NCBI RefSeq assembly: GCF_016808335.1
Contig: NC_053147.1
Location: 22,678,913-22,742,912, forward strand
DNA length: 64,000 bases
Reading direction: 5' to 3'
Source of the DNA: Panicum virgatum
Taxonomy: Eukaryota; Streptophyta; Magnoliopsida; Poales; Poaceae
Shown here: positions 55,163-64,000 of the stretch, in pieces
Layout of the letters: every line of letters begins with the position of its first letter
Numbering within the stretch: the first letter of the stretch is position 1
Notes under the pieces: generated by a model
Seen by the model: only the letters and a program-made list of their open reading frames with translations
Told to the model about the DNA's origin: nothing
Database searches by the model: none
Position numbers and translations under genes: made by a program

Positions 55163-57713
55163 GATAGATAGCCGTATTATCAAGAGGGGTTGTGTACTCA
55201 TGCTTGACGGGTCTTTAGTGCCATTTTGCTCAAAATGTTTAGTTGCATGCATGAGGGCTAACGGCGTTTTGAAAAGATTTGAAAAAGACTAAGTTTGAGA
55301 GCTGACTGAGTAACGGCGGACAGTCCGCACCTGAGGGGAGGACAGTCCGCGCCTGTTCCAGAGAGCTTGCAAAGGCTCTGGTGGGCTCGCGGATGGTCCG
55401 GCCCAGGTGGGCGGACGGTCCGCCACTTTATTTCAAAAAATGTACCAGAGAGGGTGTCTCTCTGGTGGGCTTCAAAGTTGAACGGCGGACAGTCCGCCCA
55501 TGGGGCGCGGACGGTCCGCCGGCTAATCTCAGATTTGTACCAGAGAGGTTGTTTCTCTGGTTTGGGCTGAAAAGTGAACTGAGGACGGTCTGCCCTTGGG
55601 GTGCGGACGGTCCGCATGCTAATTCGATTTTGTACCATAGAGCATGTTTGTCTCTGGTGAGTCAGATCTCATAACCGCGGACTGTCCGCCCCTGGGGTGC
55701 GGACGGTCCGCCAGGGCTGTAACAGCTAGTTCTGACACGCATTAAATGCACTCTGACTCACTGGTTTATAACGGCGGACAGTCCTGTTTTTGAAACGCGG
55801 ACAGTCCGCGACTTCGCAGAAAAGAGTGTAACGGCTAGTTTTTGAAGGGGTGTCTATATATACCCAATGCCCGGCCATTGGGTGTCTCTCTTGGCCTTTT
55901 GGACTGCATACTTGACATCATAGAGCTAAGGCATCCCTCTCTCACACACACTTACTTAGAGATTGTATTCTTGAGAGTGTGAGGGCCTTCTAGTGCTTTG
56001 CGTCAATAGTTTGAGCTTTGTGGCACTAGAGAAACTTCAAGCAAGTGTCATCAACTTGTTACTCTTGGGAGTTGCCGCTCCCTAGACGGCTTGGAGAAGA
56101 GGATTTCATGGAGCACCTCCAAGGAGATTGTTGAGGAGCCCCGATTTCGGTTGTGAGAGGTTTTGTGCTCACCTCACCGGAGTGGTGAAGAGCAACTCTA
56201 GTGGAATCAAGGTGTGGAGCGGTTCCTTGATTCAATCCAGCTCAAGATCAAGAGGTTCTTGATAGAGGAGCAATTGATTCTTGGAATCCGCCTCAACGTG
56301 GATTAGGGGTGACCGGAAAGTTATCGACACCACGGGATAAATTCTTGTGTCAAACTTAATTACTTGTCTTGCTCATTTTAATTCTTGTTTTTACTTTGAG
56401 CAATTTACTTTACTAGAGCTTGATTTGTATCTTGTCACCCTAGGTTGCAAACCCATCTAGAGATAGTAGTAGCATGACATAGGGCTTTCCTTTGTTACTA
56501 ATTAAATTTCTCTAGTGTTATTGCTTTTAGATTTTAAACCGCCTATTCACCCCCCTCTAGTCGGTGATCTTGATCCTACAGCTTTGTATTCCGATTTTCT
56601 TTATGCTATTCATATTGAGTTCGTTCTTGGTTATCTTACTATGTTAGTAGCATGCTTAGCCTTGATCTGTGCTTCATCAAGTTATTCTAGTTGCTTGCTT
56701 AGACCAGATGATCTGGGTAAGGATATCGGTTCGTTGTGCTTTCGGGCTTGTCTTAGCATCTTACCTGTCCATCCGAAGGGTGGGAGGCCCGGGGGTGCTA
56801 GGGTAGTGACCTCATATGCGGGCATGGTGCCCGGGTATGTGGAATTCCTCGGATATGACGGTGCTCCATGGTGTGACTGGGGTAGACTGCAGGTGGTGAC
56901 AGCCCTGTCGGTCCGCCGGGAAGCTGCTTCTCGGTTAGTGTACTCCACGACGTTCGGGTACGGTGTAGGAGTTCATGCAAAGATGAAACGGGATTGGATG
57001 TTCTCCAGTGCGGGTCATTCTCCCCGTGTCCCTAATTTTCCGGCACCTACAGCTCTAATCAATGTGACTAACATAACTTATCCACTAACATGAATAGTAT
57101 ACTAAGAATCTTTGCCTATGCTCCCACTAACTTTAGGATTGCTTGTTTATTCTTTATTCATGAGATTTGGCTGTTTTGTGTGTGTCACATTACCCCTGAT
57201 TATCCTTTATTTATCACTTACCCTTGTATAGTCAGTGGTCTTCATCTTACTTCATACGTGTCATGGTTATGCAACTAAGTAAATACACTTTACACAACCT
57301 AGCCATCCCTTGGGAAAATATAAATAATGATACCCTGAATACTTCTGGGTGAAATGTTACAACGGTATATCCGTGTGCTTGCGGATCCTTCTGTAAATGT
57401 TAAGACATACCACACGACATCTTCGAGGCGCCGTTGCTAGGAACTAACCACTCCTAGTATATAAACATGGCAATATAAGTAAGAGGTAGCTACTGGTTAT
57501 ACAGGCTAATGTGTTTATCTTTTTGTTTTCTCCTGATTGGATGAAAACAGGGTAGTGTATGTCTGGTTTCTCCTTGCCGACTAACTTTGTTGAAAATCCC
57601 GAGAAGCTTGTGAGAAGGGTCCGACCTCGCGTCGTTCCTCCTCCGATCTCGCAGTCAACAAGCGAACCAGCTTCCCAAGCACCATCAATCACTGAACTCA
57701 TGGCTGAGAAGAC

Positions 57714-60700
57714 TGTCACAGAACAGTCCAAATAATACCGATCAAGTGCACTAACTAACCATTTAACTTAATCCTCCGCTACTGCACTTCACCAGTACAC
57801 TCAGACTGCCTGCTTTAACCAGGATCGATTGCACAGGAACTCTCGCCAAAAGACGAGCACAGGTGATTACAAGCAACCAAGGTTTTCAAACTTAACTTAC
57901 AACCAGAGTTAAACAAAAGTCTTCAAAATTAATTTACAATAAAGTTTTACAAGCCAGAGTTACACTTCGAATACAGAGTTTAAACGCAGCGGAAAAATAC
58001 AAACAGTTTGAAACAAGCTTCAAAATACCGCACGGTAGATAACGTCGATGACAAAAGACGAGCTTCACATCTTGCCCACTGATGTGAGGCTCACCTGCCT
58101 GCACTTCACGGAGAAGGCGGAACCCACTCGAACGTCCAACCTGGAGGAAGAGGCTGACCACTCCAGGACGCACCGATTTCCTCGAAGTCTTCCGGAATAC
58201 AACCTGCTCAGAAGGGTTACAACCAAACCCTGAGTATTCTAATACTCAGCAAGGCTTACCCGTCTATGGGTATACTTAGCCCATTATCTAGACATGCACA
58301 GCTCTTTGACTCTGGGTTATTTTGCTGAAAAGCTACTAAAACTGGATCCTTACTTTCAATATTTTAGCTCCAATTGTGTTGATAGCTAGAAACTAGATTT
58401 GCCTAATTCTCTAGAGCACACATGGTTAATCATATTATCTTTTCAAGAATATCAACAAAAGTCCAACTTTTCTCTTTCTGACCTTTAAATCCTTACTACG
58501 ATGCGACGCATTGACCAAGGCTCTCATATCCGCGAGTCACGGCGAATCGATCCGATTTAACCTTGCAAGGTGGACCTAACTCACACGACACGTGAAAACC
58601 CCGTCGGGCCACATACGTCAACTGTTCCCACAATTACCCCGAAGTCTGAATCAAGCCCGCAAACACCCGGATGATGAGCCCCGCACATGCGAACACCCAG
58701 TGAACCCGTGGGCTACTTCACCATCCGTCAACCCTACCCAGCATCGCAGGTCGAGACCCAGATTCCGACGCAATTTAGGTAATTAGCTTACCGGTTTCGA
58801 CTACCTCCTCCTTCTGGCATGTGGTTAGTACTGTTCAATCCTCAGTCAAAGGGCCAACAACGGAACGGTCCTCAATCGACACAGGCGGAGACTCAACTTT
58901 CCTTAATCCATAAACATGTCCAACTTTCCCTCCGCCCGGTCTCCATTTCCATTCTCATAGCATTAATTCTCATAACACTGCCTGAAGTAACAACCCTATA
59001 TCTCGCGGGTGACAGGAAATCACCCGTCTTCTACCGGTTTACTTAAGCATAGCGGTGCTAACGATAACTGCACTAGTAAGGACACTGGGTATACAAGATT
59101 ATGCATCTATGGTTCCAATCAATTCCTTAAATGTAAATGCACAATACTTAAAGTATAACATGGAATAATTAAAATAAGGGATATGCTCCGGGGCTTGCCT
59201 TGCAGGTCAGCGGGGTTAGCGATTTCTTCGGGAGCGTGTTCGACTACGTCCTCCTGCTGCTCTCCCGCTTGCGGCTCCTGGATCGGCTCAGCGATCAGCT
59301 CGCAGGCGATGTCGGTTTCAGCGTCTACACGAATAAAATATGCCATGCATGAAACTATAACTAGCAACAAGAATTATCGAAATGAAAAGAAATCAAACAC
59401 AAATAGATCCACACACATGCACATAGACCATGCACCTGGAAATTTTTCAGTGGACTACCCATACAAAGAGTAAGCTACAATAAAAATTTCAGGATTTTTA
59501 GACAAACCAAACAACTGATACAAAATAAACTAGCTTAAACTCAAACCATAATTTTAGCAGGGGTAAAAAATGACATTTCACAAGCATAGGTATTTTTCTT
59601 CTGAAGATCTTGCTTTTAGAAACCTAACAAAATTAGGTTTGCATTTTTAGGATTTTTCTGCATTTTTGTAGAAATTATCAAACTTTTCAGCTGAAAACAA
59701 CAAAAAAGAAAAACAAAACTGGAGCCATGGGCCCCACTCGTCATCCAAATAAAGGGAGGGAGGGGAGCTCCTCTGCTCTGCTTGGCCTGCCCGGCCACGC
59801 ACGCCGGCGGCGCATGGCGCGCGCACGGCGGCCGAGAGCCGGCCGGCCGGCGGGCTCGCGCGCAGGGAGGCCCGCGCGGCGGCCGAGCAGGGGGCGCGCG
59901 GGGAGACAGCCCAGGGCGCACGCGCGGCGGGGCGGGAAGCGCGCGGGGCGGGGGCGGCTTGCTGCGGCGGGGGCGCGCGGCGTTCTCGCCGGCGGCGGCG
60001 CAGACCGGCGAGGGGCGGGGCGCGTCGCGGTCAGAAGGGCCCGGCGGAGCGGGGGCGCGCGGCCGCACAGCTGGGACCCGTGCGGAGGCAGCCTGCGGCG
60101 GGAGCACGGCGGCGGCATGGCGCACACGGCGGCGCAGCGGCAAAATTGACAATGGCGACCGCGGAATCGATTGGGGAAAAGGTCGAGAAGGAAGAGGGGC
60201 GTGCGGAGAAGCTCACCGGCGACTCGATTTGAGCGAAGGGAGGTCGGAAAGTGGAACTCGATGAGAGGGGGGCGGAGCTCGACGGGGCTGTCAATGGTGG
60301 CCGGCGGTCGCGGGTTCGATTCGGTCGGGATAGGGCATGGCCGCGTTCATGGATGGATGGAGGAGGTTCGGGGCGAGCTCGCGCGGTACTGGGCGAAAGG
60401 AAACGAGGCAGGGCGGTGAGGGTTGGCCGGGGCAGCTCCGGCAGCGAGCTCTGCTCTGCTCGGCTTGCTCGGCGTGAGCCCGAGGGAGAAGACGATGGGG
60501 AGGGGAAAACGGAGACGGAACCGGGACTGGATAAGGGCAACGTGGCCTCGGGAAGGGATAGAACGCGCCCGCGCGGAGAGCGAGGATCGCCGCCGGTCGA
60601 CGCGTGGAGTTGCCGGTGGTCGGTCGTGGTATGGGCGTCACAGTGGAGAAACAGTGACACAGTTGAATGATTTTGACTCGTTTTTAACTGGCTGAAACTC

Positions 60701-60940
60701 CAAATTTCATATAGCAACTTGAAATTTGGCCAAAATAAAAGTTGTAGAGGACGAAAAAATCTACAACTTTGCTTTTGGGCGAAAGTTGAATTGAAGCTCG
60801 GATCAGAGACAAAAACGCGATCGAACACTGCTAAACCAATGTTTATCGCGCAAACCCAATTAACGCTAACGATGAGCTTAAGTCCGTAATCAGCGGTTTA
60901 AGCACATGATTAGCATCGCAATTAACACTGGGGTGTTACA
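57714..60940 (-). mobile_element. Solo LTR, Del/Tekay-type Ty3/gypsy, 3227 bp
   Basis: On the minus strand it begins TGTAACACCCC at 60940 and ends GTTCTGTGACA at 57714. Perfect duplication AAGAC (57709-57713 and 60941-60945). It contains the block starting GCTTCAATTCAACTTTCGCC and a very GC-rich centre (59800-60150). It also has the acidic frame (59180-59330) and a hairpin GAGTAT-TAGA-ATACTC (58232-58247). The insertion is exactly in frame with gag codons on either side, so it landed in a contiguous gag. Confidence 0.92.
58231..58248 (-). other. Conserved LTR hairpin
   Basis: An 8 bp perfect stem CTGAGTAT/ATACTCAG with a 4-base loop. The Tekay-type LTR at 1287-4996 has TGAGTAC-GTTT-GTACTCA at 3909-3926, in the same context (TTGCTGAGTA). 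The pair next to the loop differs but stays complementary. Confidence 0.55.
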
Positions 60941-61660
60941 AAGACTCTCCGCGACTTCTCCGTCCCCTCAGCTGTCAATGTGGCAACTGGACCCAACGTT
61001 GAGGTTGGGGACGTGAACTTTGAGCTGAAGTCCAGTCTCATAAACATGGCGCAAGCTAGCCCATTCTGTGGCAAGCCGAATGAGGACGCTAACGCCCATC
61101 TCCAGAACTTCCTGGAGCTTTGTAAGACCGTAACCATACGGGGCGTTACGGCTGATGCCATCAGGCTCCGCCTGTTTTCTTTCTCCCTCCTGGGGAAAGC
61201 GAAACAGTGGTTTTATCAGAACAAGGAAGCCGTCAGCACGTGGGACAAGTGTTCCACTGCGTTCCTCGCTAAATTCTTCCCGTTAGGCAAAACCAATGCC
61301 CTACGTGGAAGAATTTCAAGTTTCCAGCAGACGAGGATGGAATCCATCTCAGAAACTTGGGAGAGATTGCAAGAATATATACTCGCCTGTCCTCATCATG
61401 AATGGACATGTGGCTCGTGCTCCAAAGCTTCTACAACAGGCTAACGACTACATCCAGAGCCCACCTTGATGCTACTGTTGGAGGAGCCTATCTCGACCTG
61501 ACAATTGTCAAGGCTACGACCTTAATCGAGAAGATGGTCTCCAACCAGGACTGGAACGAGGAGTGTTCTCAGCCCAGAACAAAGGGCGGAATGCATACCG
61601 TCAAGGAGATATATATGCTCGCCGTCCAGCTGGACCTCCTAATAAAAAAGCTTGATAAAG

Positions 61661-62110
61661 GGAACCGGCAATGCTATGAACTCATACTTTACTAAACCAG
61701 TTCTAGCATCATTAAACATAACGACCATCCACTCGTTAGGCCCGGCTTTGAACGTGGCCACGTGGCAATTATGTGAAATTTGACTGTTTATTGATGTGAA
61801 CTTCTTTGCGTGGCTACAAATTGCAACCATTTTTTATGCACCCATTTATTTGTGCGTACTTCGCGCTTGTATGGTACAAATGGCAACTTGCTAGTACTAT
61901 TTGGACGAGAGGAGCACGCAGTAGTACACAGTTGTTGAACAGTTGCAGTACCCGACACAGGTTTCAAAATTCATAGACCAGGGCCGGGAGATTCCGAACG
62001 ACGATCGCATCAACGCATCAAAGTTTCGAAAGGAAAGGAGTTGTTGCCGGGTGTCAAGCAATTCGAATTTAGATCTGTTTGGTTCACCTTGCTCTACTCG
62101 CGCTATAAAA
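61661..62110. other. Unassigned sequence after the truncated Athila gag
   Basis: No gene. Contains a CCACGTGGCA motif near 61758 and no recognisable repeat boundary. Confidence 0.4.
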
Positions 62111-62400
62111 AGAATCTTGTATGCATAGAGTACTAAATTTATATGCATAGAGTACTAAACGAAGTTTATTTATAATTTTTTTTATAGATGGGTGTAATTT
62201 TTCGCGACGAATCTAATAATAGTAATTAGTCAATGATTGGCTACAGTAATCATCTTCTAATCATGCGGTCAAAAACCTTATTAGATTCGTCTCGCGAAAT
62301 AGCGCAGGAATTGTGAAGTTAGTTTTGTAAACCAGCTTTATTTAATACCTCTAATCAAAATTTACTATAGTAGTTTGTGCTGCAACAACCAAAAAGAACC
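62110..62400. mobile_element. Grass MITE (family not named)
   Basis: Core phrases TCGCGACGAATCTAATAATA and TTAGATTCGTCTCGCGAAAT form a mirrored pair (about 62200-62300). With the TTATTTAATACCTCTAAT end, they are typical of a common grass miniature element. Outer ends TTTGGTTCACC and its rough inverse at 62380-62395 are worn, and no target duplication was found. A short duplicated phrase TATGCATAGAGTACTAAA lies at 62118-62157. Confidence 0.55.
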
Positions 62401-62493
62401 TCCGTGACGTTCTCATTTGTCACCAGTAGTAAAACAGCAAGGGCAGCAGTGACCAAGCGGCAGCCAAGCAAACAGTGGCAGTTGCTTAACCAC

Positions 62494-64000
62494 TTTTTTT
62501 TTGAAATGGATAACAAGTTCCATTAGTCAGGTGTTCATGGCTTATCACCAGACACCAATAAAGTTACAGTTTGATATACAGCCTTGTCACAGCAAAGGAC
62601 CGTTCGTACAGTTTAAACCCATAGCCGCCAGAGTATCAGCCACTGTATTACAATCTCGGGATACATGAGATATAATACATTCAGAGAATTCCTCATACAT
62701 TAAAGCCTTGATATCACCTAATAATGTGGCTAAGATAGATTTGTTCACCCCTGGAGCAGATAAAGCCTTGGCCACAAAAGATGCATCAGTCTCCAAAATA
62801 ATACGCCTCATTCTTAAACCAGCAGCACCAGCAGCACACTCCATACCTTTCAAACAAGCAAGCATGCTGAGCCCTCATTAGGAAATTAGCAAAGCCGGCA
62901 CCAGCAGCTATCGCCATGCCAGTGTGATCTCTAATGACAAAACCCCATCCAGCTTTATTTATCCCGGGGATAAAAGCTCCATCACAATTGATCTTGTAAA
63001 CATCTTCTGGTGGGACTTTCCATTTTGGCTTGCTATTTGAGGTTAAAGTCTTCCTCGTGTGTGTTGTATCTCTCCACACCTGAAAATGAAAATAAAAGTC
63101 ATTAACCACTTCATGCGCAGATTTCTTTCTTTCACCTGAGCTTGTCTTATTACGTGCAGACCACCAACACCATATAAATAAAATTATTTTACATTGGTTA
63201 TCTGTGTTAAAGCCCCAAATTTTCTCCAACACTGTCTTGGGTGAATTTTCTGCCATCAGCATGATTCTTATGTCCTCCATATTCAGCAAGCGCCAGCACA
63301 ACTTTACCGCCTTACATTTAAAAAATAGATGACCTGAATCTTCATCAGACCTTAGGTACATCGGACACCGCGTATCAAGATCCACGCCTCTTCTTGCAAT
63401 GTTTAATTTCACCTGCAAAGCATCATGAGCCATCCGCCAGACAAATATTTTGATTTTGTTTTGCACATTCAATTTCCATATTTTGCTCCAATCAAAATCC
63501 CTTCCTTCTGCATATGAGGTGGATGTGTCACGGCTATTTTGGTGATCCCTCCTCTTTGTTCCTAGAACATACGCAGATTTAACAGAAAATTTTCCATTAG
63601 GATCGACCAGAACAAACCCAAGTCGGCCCCCGCGTCGTCGTCCTCGGGCGACCCGGGCGGCACTCAGTGCCGCGCGGCTTCCCTCCCCCTCCCTCTCCCT
63701 CCGGCCTAGCCGCCGCCAGAGCAAGTCGCCGGGAAGTCCCGCGCACAGCGAGGACGGCGGCGGCAAGGCTATCTCTCCGCATTTCCTCTCCTCCTCTCCA
63801 CCATTTTCGGAGCTCCGCCAATGTTCGAGCGCGCAGCGTCGAGGCTCGCCTCGAGGCCAGATCCGAGGTCTCTTTGGGCGGATCTGGCGCCATCTTGGCC
63901 GGATCTGCGCTGGCAGCCGCTTCCAGCAGTGTCGAGGCTCGCCTCGAGGCCAGATCCAAGGTCTCTTTGGGCGGATCCGGCGCCATCTTGGCCGGATCTG
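62494..64000 (-). mobile_element. LINE relic: reverse-transcriptase C-terminus and RNase H, with GC-rich 5' part
   Basis: Minus strand. A-tail at 62494-62502 (nine T on plus). Upstream is a frame (62786-63600) with the zf-RVT segment (WKLNVQNKIKIFVWRMAHDA, CPMYLRSDEDSGHLFFKC). Then comes the plant RNase H-type domain (INCDGAFIPG, AGWGFVIRD), which continues after a frameshift at ~62870 in 62587-62865 (ILETDASFVAKAL, VSRDCNTVADTLAAMG). All fit non-LTR retrotransposon ORF2. Endonuclease and the reverse-transcriptase core are missing. At ~63600 the sequence switches abruptly to GC-rich DNA with tandem monomers, suggesting a large internal deletion joining the 5' leader to the ORF2 tail. Confidence 0.8.
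63834..64000. repeat. 93 bp tandem monomers
   Basis: Two nearly identical 74 bp stretches, 63834-63907 and 63927-64000, are offset by exactly 93 bp with 3-4 mismatches. The second runs into the window end, so more copies may follow. 93 bp is 31 codons. On the minus strand the unit is open and would encode APDPPKET-DLASRRASTL. Confidence 0.85.

Larger units (their letters stand above)
42696..56580 (+). mobile_element. Full-length Sirevirus (Maximus/SIRE-type Ty1/copia) with a nested insertion
   Basis: 13,885 bp including one nested 2.1 kb element. Target duplication GCTTT at 42691-42695 and 56581-56585. Order: 5' LTR, tRNA-Met primer site, gag with zinc knuckles, protease, integrase, reverse transcriptase, RNase H, a long extra third reading frame, polypurine tract, 3' LTR. 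After subtracting the insertion both LTRs are exactly 1659 bp, with about 26 substitutions by eye (~98.4% identical). Gag-pol has several stops and frameshifts, so it is not autonomous. Confidence 0.93.
52804..56580 (+). repeat. Sirevirus 3' LTR, split by an insertion at 53050-55162
   Basis: Two parts, 52804-53049 and 55163-56580. After removing the inserted element and one GATAG the length is 1659 bp, identical to the 5' LTR. Substitutions against the 5' LTR are concentrated in the first ~500 and last ~400 bases; the central palindrome array appears identical. Confidence 0.92.
40806..61660 (+). mobile_element. Athila-like Ty3/gypsy element (partial), split by three insertions
   Basis: The LTR starts TGTTGATGGTCG at 40806 and ends about 57419, followed by GGCGCCGTTGCTAGG (57426-57440). 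That is the Athila-type primer site and leader motif. The LTR contains a TATA box (CACTATATAAGGG at 41258-41269), immediately beside the first insertion. Subtracting the two insertions with one target copy each leaves an LTR of about 1.47 kb. gag starts at 57559. The element is truncated after gag (about 61660), so protease, polymerase and the 3' LTR are missing. It is the oldest layer of the nest. Confidence 0.7.
57559..61660 (+). pseudogene. gag: Athila-type gag, split by a solo LTR and frameshifted
   Basis: ATG 57559 opens about 51 codons (ENPEKLV, then SITELMAEK) up to the target duplication AAGAC at 57709-57713. Without the solo LTR and one AAGAC the frame continues exactly at 60946 (LRDFSVPSA). 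The body has the Athila gag signature: FCGKPNEDANAHLQNFLELC, AIRLRLFSFSLLGKAKQWF and the ETWERLQEY helix. A single-base shift lies near 61400, after ACPHH, and a second readable part runs 61402-61655 (MWLVLQSFYN, then LIEKMVSNQDWNEE). It ends near 61660 with no protease. Structural capsid protein of the element; no longer functional. Confidence 0.85.

Noticed and set aside
59616..60264. Open frames of 140-180 codons on both strands
   Set aside because: GC-rich centre of the Tekay-type solo LTR.

Overview
The window is nuclear DNA of a grass (Poaceae), probably a panicoid, although the sequence alone does not settle the genus. The evidence is GT-AG introns, GC-rich grass-style 5' exons, Stowaway and hAT miniature elements, a Sirevirus with its palindrome-rich LTRs, Del/Tekay-type LTRs that start TGTAACAYCCC, and two typical plant receptor kinases. 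No prokaryotic, organellar, tRNA or rRNA genes were seen.

Layout. 1-9839 is an old, AT-rich Ty1/copia element on the minus strand, split inside its reverse transcriptase by a 3.7 kb solo LTR (1287-4996, target duplication TGCTA). 9840-14194 is a small genic island: a two-exon gene of unknown function (10045-10846), a target-duplication-flanked LINE-like retroposon (11036-12549), a (CT)24 tract and a Stowaway MITE. 14200-18950 is a 4.75 kb solo LTR (duplication ATACA). 18956-24560 holds two damaged genes for secreted-type proteins. One of them is split by a 584 bp element with a 9 bp target duplication, and a 792 bp hAT element lies beyond it.

25256-30954 is the most gene-like stretch. Gene B (231 aa, two exons) and gene A (415 aa, eight exons) lie on the minus strand. 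Both carry LisH/CTLH-like helical segments, gene A ends in a BED-like zinc finger, and a decayed copy of that finger lies between them. Every intron in both genes is phase 2. Gene A's promoter carries a perfect 27 bp duplication that doubles its TATA box. An nDart-like hAT element and a HARBI1/ALP1-like fragment follow. Two receptor kinases come next, both on the minus strand: an intronless G-type lectin S-receptor kinase (32966-35341, non-RD) and an IRK/PXC2-type LRR receptor kinase (36436-39739) with a substituted catalytic Asp.

40806-61660 is a nested retrotransposon complex that can be dated in layers from exact 5 bp duplications. An Athila-like element (LTR, PBS, gag) received a Sirevirus solo LTR (AAGGG), a full-length 13.9 kb Sirevirus (GCTTT) and a Tekay-type solo LTR inside gag (AAGAC). 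The Sirevirus 3' LTR in turn received a 2.1 kb element made of two head-to-head inverted LTRs around a bare primer-binding site (GATAG). That inverted-LTR element is the most unusual structure here. Both of its outer ends are U3 ends, and its arms are more diverged from each other than the age of the insertion allows. The window closes with a MITE and a minus-strand LINE relic whose upstream part has 93 bp tandem monomers.
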